A DNA stretch of 64,000 nucleotides from a bacterium BMS3Abin06. Lineage in GTDB: Bacteria; Nitrospirota; Thermodesulfovibrionia; UBA6902. Within the stretch, counting starts at the first letter, position 1. Every line of letters begins with the position of its first letter. The stretch covers positions 1-64,000 of the forward strand of contig BDSY01000091.1 in the NCBI GenBank assembly GCA_002897895.1, read 5' to 3'. A program made the translations under genes and the position numbers. The notes beneath the pieces were generated by a model. The model was not told the origin of the DNA. It ran no database searches and worked only from the letters and a program-made list of their open reading frames with translations. Shown here piece after piece: positions 60,170 through 64,000 of the stretch.

Positions 60170-62893
60170 TTATTGTGGGGGGGGTGAGTCAACAGGCGGA
60201 CCGTAAACTTCTACTTCGTCAAATGATAATATGCTTTTCCCTGATGCCTTTATCCTGATATAACGTGCAGCTTGCGGCCTTTCAAAAACGATGCGCGTAG
60301 GACCATCACGCCTTACCCGAGATATTACAGAACCTACATTGCTCCAACTATTGCCATCATTTGACAGCGCTATATATAAAGGCCTGGCATTCACTGACTG
60401 ACCCTGGCTGCTCTCAAACAAAAGAATTGTTTTAATCCTCTGAATACGATTCAGATCTAAAAACCAGTCAGGATTATCACTTGGCCGGGTTGAGAAGCCG
60501 GACCCCGGGCTGTAATCACCGTCTACAAACCGGCTGACATACAAGTCCTGCTGCTGGTAATGCCATTTTGTCCAGGGGAATTGCCAATGTGAAGAGGTAG
60601 CAGAATATCCCAGCCAATTTTTCTTGCCGTAGGCGAGATTTGGAGTTTTCGGAGAAGGAGTGTATGTCCAGGTGTATTCTGTTTCAAGATTATTACCAGT
60701 GTACAGGCTATTGTACCAGATCATAAATCCACCTGTACTTATGATTAATATAACAATTATCCCTGTAATTCTTGGCAAACCACTCAAGCCGCGAAAACAG
60801 ACAAAAAACCCGATTATTGCAAACGTTGCACAGCTAATAACCATCCCCCAGAAGGAAGCATTGCTCCAGTACCTGAATTCTATCAAGCTCTTCCCGGCAG
60901 GGATTTCAACTGCATGCGCCGCCCCGTTAGCCCGATAGACCCGGACTCTTTCCCCGTTTACCCATGCGCTCCAGTAACCCGTGTATGGATAGGATAATCC
61001 GAAGAACGCAGGAGACTGAGAATTGACTTGAAACTCCATTCGATTGAATGAACTGTAAACCAGTTTCACAGTGCCCTTCTTCATGTTTTTTGCCCCATCG
61101 GTTATTGCCCTTGCCTTTTCCGGACCGGACCCCTCAATAAAAACCTCCTGGGGCAGACGATTACGCTCCATCCTCTTATAAGCATCATCCCGGCTGTCTA
61201 CCGGTATAACCCGGGTAAATATTTTTCCCAGAAAGGGCTCCATGAAAGAACGCTTAAGCTGGATATTAACAACTGAAGAATGCATCCCTCCTCCAGGATA
61301 GTATAGATAGTCCAGTTTGATTCTCTTTTGTTTTTGCATCTCTTCAAAAGTCGGTGATTCATATTTTTTTTCAATCCAGAACGCTGCCCTGTATTTCAAA
61401 ACAATTCCCATCTGGACAACTATCACTACAATTAATAAAATACCCGGCGCCCTGGTTGCGCCGGTACGCACACTATAAATAACCAGAGCTATTAATGAAA
61501 CGATCCCCAATATGATTACTATAAATTCAATCCATAAAAAGGGCATATTAAGAAAGTAGCCGGCAGTGTAGGGGTGGAATAAATCCTTGAATATTGATAA
61601 AGAGAATATGTGATATCCTGTAATATACAACAAATAGTAACTTATTATTAATAACAAGGAAGTACATGCAAGTATGCTCAAGGGTCTTAACGTAAGAGAT
61701 AACCGTCTTAATTTCAGGGAATATGTATTTTCTTTTACTATCCATGCCAACAGCAACATTATAAAGACAGGCATAATCATGGAAATCCGTCCGGGAACCC
61801 TGAAAGACGATGCCAATGGCAAATACTCCCACGCAAGTCTGTGAACCGGGGTACGGGGTCCCTGTATATAAAGAAACATAATCATCAACAGACCCCAGAT
61901 GGCCCAGACAGAACGGGGAATTTTTATTTTGAAAAGCAGAAGTACCGGAAGAATTGCTGCCATGAGAATCAGTGATGACCCCCCGAATGCGCTGTGCGCC
62001 TCTGAGCGGAGAGGAAGAATAAAATTGTTCACTGTACCCATGAAAGTGTCCAGCCCTTCATTCGCCCATCCATAGTTTTGACCCAAGCGGTCTATATTCA
62101 TGGATATAAAATCAAAATAGAAAGGCAGAATATAGACGGATGACAGCATTATTCCCAGACATATGCAAAATCCGACCTTCAACCAAAACCGGAGGGCCGT
62201 TTTATAATCAACCTGTTTGTCATGCAGTATATCTGATAAAAAAAAGGGGATGATAAGCGTGAACAAGCCTGCACCAAGAAGGCCATAATACATCATCTGA
62301 GGATGGCCGCTGACAACAAGTAAATACGTTGTCCCTATTATGCACAAAGGACCAATCCACTTTCTGGGATCAACAAAATACCAGCCGATTGCAATACAAA
62401 GAAGGAAGTGTGTTGTATAGGCATCCAGGGCCGGCCCATAACGATACAGGTCCAGGATGCGGAGGTTATAGACAGTGATAAGAGAAATAATAAATGAAAA
62501 AAGCATATTAAGCTTTATCTTTCTTAAGAATGCAAACAATACCATCTGGGCAAGTCCGAGAGACAGCAATTTGAGAAAATTATTCACATCAATCAGTTTG
62601 CCTTCCCAGTAACCGGGTAATATTGATGCAAGATATGAAACAGGATAAAAAACCTGCCCCAGAGTTAAGGCGGAAGAAGAATGACCGGATGCAAAGCCCG
62701 GCACATAAAGAGGGAAAGAGCCGGTTTTAATAGAGAAAAGAAGTTCCATTTGTTGCTTGATTGGAAATTCCAGATAATCATTTCCAATCGTCATGTTAGA
62801 TATAAAGGGAATCATCCAATAAAAAAGTAAAAAGGGAAGAAGAACAATTATGCAGTAGATTGATGTTTTTTTCGTAAATGCGAATAAATTCAT
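60170..62893 (-). CDS. YfhO-like membrane protein with C-terminal discoidin domain
   Basis: 907 residues from the ATG at 62893; a TTG nine codons upstream is possible but has no ribosome site. Eleven or twelve membrane helices (about 10-520), an extracytoplasmic segment (about 520-680), two helices (about 690-740), then an F5/8 type C (discoidin) domain (about 770-905, ending YIRIKASGKSILSFDEVEVYG). The N-terminal part, with TIGNDYLEFPIKQQMELLFS and ASGHSSSALTLGQVFYP, resembles YfhO/GT-C-type membrane glycosyltransferases. YfhO proteins are linked to lipoteichoic-acid or polysaccharide decoration. The added discoidin domain binds carbohydrate in other proteins. Co-oriented with the glycosyltransferase upstream, it likely modifies a cell-surface glycan. 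Confidence 0.75.
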   Translation of the reverse strand: MNLFAFTKKTSIYCIIVLLPFLLFYWMIPFISNMTIGNDYLEFPIKQQMELLFSIKTGSFPLYVPGFASGHSSSALTLGQVFYPVSYLASILPGYWEGKLIDVNNFLKLLSLGLAQMVLFAFLRKIKLNMLFSFIISLITVYNLRILDLYRYGPALDAYTTHFLLCIAIGWYFVDPRKWIGPLCIIGTTYLLVVSGHPQMMYYGLLGAGLFTLIIPFFLSDILHDKQVDYKTALRFWLKVGFCICLGIMLSSVYILPFYFDFISMNIDRLGQNYGWANEGLDTFMGTVNNFILPLRSEAHSAFGGSSLILMAAILPVLLLFKIKIPRSVWAIWGLLMIMFLYIQGPRTPVHRLAWEYLPLASSFRVPGRISMIMPVFIMLLLAWIVKENTYSLKLRRLSLTLRPLSILACTSLLLIISYYLLYITGYHIFSLSIFKDLFHPYTAGYFLNMPFLWIEFIVIILGIVSLIALVIYSVRTGATRAPGILLIVVIVVQMGIVLKYRAAFWIEKKYESPTFEEMQKQKRIKLDYLYYPGGGMHSSVVNIQLKRSFMEPFLGKIFTRVIPVDSRDDAYKRMERNRLPQEVFIEGSGPEKARAITDGAKNMKKGTVKLVYSSFNRMEFQVNSQSPAFFGLSYPYTGYWSAWVNGERVRVYRANGAAHAVEIPAGKSLIEFRYWSNASFWGMVISCATFAIIGFFVCFRGLSGLPRITGIIVILIISTGGFMIWYNSLYTGNNLETEYTWTYTPSPKTPNLAYGKKNWLGYSATSSHWQFPWTKWHYQQQDLYVSRFVDGDYSPGSGFSTRPSDNPDWFLDLNRIQRIKTILLFESSQGQSVNARPLYIALSNDGNSWSNVGSVISRVRRDGPTRIVFERPQAARYIRIKASGKSILSFDEVEVYGPPVDSPPPQ

Positions 62894-63148
62894 TTTGTAA
62901 AAATTACCAAAGCTGTCCAAAATAATCTGTAATTAAAAACTCCATCCTTATAAAATAAGTCTTTTGGACAGGCTTATTATATATTTAAAAATCAGGTTGC
63001 CCTCTCTTTTTTCTATTTTTCTCAGTAAAGGCCTGATATGAGACTTCTCATTTTTACAGGGGAATAAGGACTTGACCAAAACAAATTGTTTTAAGAAAAA
63101 CTACTTGAAAATTCTAAAGCAATAAGAATGTGAAATTAGATTTTTTTA
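62894..63148. other. Intergenic region, nothing clear
   Basis: 255 A+T-rich bases between the glycosyltransferase stop and the YfhO-type start. A promoter for the latter would lie here. I see no hairpin with a T-run and no open frame. Confidence 0.5.
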
Positions 63149-64000
63149 TTATAAGCTCTTCTCTTTTATCACATAATTGGGCCTGTTTTTTGTTTGAATA
63201 AACATTTTCCCTAAATATTCACCGATCAAGCCAAGAAATATTAACTGTATCCCCCCTAAAAACAAGACCGAAATTAATATAGACGTCCATCCTGGCAGTG
63301 CTGTTTTAAAATAGAATTTTGTGACTAATGCATAAGTTGTGTATAAGAATGAACAAAAAGAAATAAAAAAACCAACCATGACAGATATTCTTAAAGGCAC
63401 TATACTGAATGATGTAATGCCCTGCACGGCAAAAGAGGTCATCATCCCCAATGTGTATTTAGATGAACCGGAATGCCTGCTTTGTATGTCATATTCAATA
63501 CCTGTCTGATTATATCCTAACCATGAAACAAGCCCCCTTATAAAAAGCCCGTCTTCCCTGAACTTTCTCAATTCATTAACAACCTTTTTATCCAGCAATC
63601 TAAAGTCTGCGGAACCTAATGGTATGTCAACATCAGATATCTTATTTATAAGTTTATAAAAAATTTTCGACGTTATCTTTTTAAAAAAACCAATATCCTG
63701 AATATCTCTTCTAACCGTATATACGACATCATAGCCTTCCTTCCATTTTTTGATAAGCCCGGTTATCAATCCCGGGGGGTGCTGTAAATCAGCATCCATA
63801 CTTATTACACAGTCTCCCCCGGCATGGTCTAACCCGGCTTTTAAGGCCCGTTGATGACCAAAATTCCTTGAGAAAGAGATATATTTAACGGAGGCATTAT
63901 TTTTTGCAACTTCCTTTATTTCCCTGAGAGTTGAATCCGTACTTCCGTCATCAACAAAGATAATTTCATAAGAATATACTTTCTCCAATTGATCCGCAAT
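63149..64000 (-). CDS. GtrB/DPM-type glycosyltransferase, cut by window end
   Basis: Partial; the frame is open to the last base (283 residues visible). GT-A family 2: IIFVDDGSTDST near the visible start, ISMDADLQHPPGLI (DxD), FRLLDKKVV and RHSGSSKYTLG typical of GtrB/ArnC-like polyprenyl-phosphate glycosyltransferases. Two C-terminal membrane helices follow (about 200-225 and 235-260), as in GtrB. It transfers a sugar from a nucleotide donor to undecaprenyl phosphate at the inner face of the membrane; a GT-C enzyme then uses it outside. The YfhO-type gene just downstream is a candidate user. Confidence 0.88.
   Translation of the reverse strand: MADQLEKVYSYEIIFVDDGSTDSTLREIKEVAKNNASVKYISFSRNFGHQRALKAGLDHAGGDCVISMDADLQHPPGLITGLIKKWKEGYDVVYTVRRDIQDIGFFKKITSKIFYKLINKISDVDIPLGSADFRLLDKKVVNELRKFREDGLFIRGLVSWLGYNQTGIEYDIQSRHSGSSKYTLGMMTSFAVQGITSFSIVPLRISVMVGFFISFCSFLYTTYALVTKFYFKTALPGWTSILISVLFLGGIQLIFLGLIGEYLGKMFIQTKNRPNYVIKEKSL

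Overview
The window looks like a chromosomal segment of an anaerobic, diderm bacterium, most plausibly a Nitrospirota or deltaproteobacterial-type lineage. I infer this from gene content alone: oxygen-sensitive class III ribonucleotide reductase, anaerobic cobaltochelatase CbiK, an HspR-controlled dnaJ-hspR-clpB cluster, sigma-54 promoters, outer-membrane receptors, ccsA-hemA-hemC synteny and many short dispersed inverted repeats. No rRNA, tRNA or CRISPR was seen.

Region 1 (1-24.8 kb, all minus strand) is a corrinoid island with three cobalamin riboswitches. Riboswitch R2 (about 19505-19655) precedes a very tightly packed operon. Its order is a TonB-dependent receptor, a double-ATPase ECF subunit, a ChlD-like and a ChlI-like protein, a radical SAM/SPASM protein, a CobN-like large chelatase, a beta-propeller lipoprotein, an ECF S-component-like membrane protein with a big extracytoplasmic domain, EcfT, the corrinoid amidohydrolase CbiZ, and a dedicated TonB-ExbB-ExbD set. 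Most junctions overlap by 1-14 nt (ATGA, TAATG, TGATG), so the products probably work together. A plausible role is uptake of corrinoids or another metallo-tetrapyrrole through the outer membrane, capture, ECF import, and remodelling by amidohydrolase and chelatase chemistry. Riboswitch R1 (9-240) controls a gene left of the window. Riboswitch R3 (24588-24762) controls nrdD-nrdG-methyltransferase-cbiK, so the B12-independent ribonucleotide reductase and a B12-synthesis enzyme would both be switched off by B12. R1 and R3 share a 98-bp leader that is identical except for one base and that includes the last codons of exbD, which points to duplication of a riboswitch cassette.

Region 2 (25-31.5 kb) has a 1373-residue membrane protein that appears internally duplicated, purB, a 10-bp tandem repeat array and a phosphoesterase. 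Region 3 (31.8-37 kb, plus strand) is a five-gene envelope operon: LolA-like protein, two FtsX-type permeases, a LolD-type ATPase and an outer-membrane barrel. Region 4 (37-39.2 kb) is glnK-amtB with a small NifA-type Fis-domain gene, behind a sigma-54 promoter and phased palindromes.

Region 5 (39.2-43.8 kb) is a scar-rich accessory patch. It holds a phospholipase-D/DEAH helicase interrupted in frame by a REP-associated (Y1) transposase, an ISL3-type transposase fragment, a 59-bp hairpin and a truncated winged-helix gene. Region 6 (43.8-49 kb) has an orphan receiver-domain protein with its own sigma-54 promoter, a SurA-like chaperone, hemC, hemA, ccsA and a MobB-like GTPase. Region 7 (49-59 kb) has a secreted BNR-repeat protein, a Trm112-like small protein, a DUF2064 transferase, and a heat-shock operon (HAIR operator, dnaJ, hspR, clpB) that runs on by a TAATG overlap into a hybrid sensor kinase and an HD-GYP response regulator. 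Region 8 (59-64 kb, minus) has an exported tail-fibre-like protein, a YfhO-type membrane protein with a discoidin domain, and a glycosyltransferase cut by the window end.

A MITE-like repeat family with inverted ends starting GTAAYCGTTCAC occurs at 3213-3363, 48119-48306 and, truncated, at 50935-50961. An unrelated element with perfect 18-bp inverted ends sits at 58842-58984.
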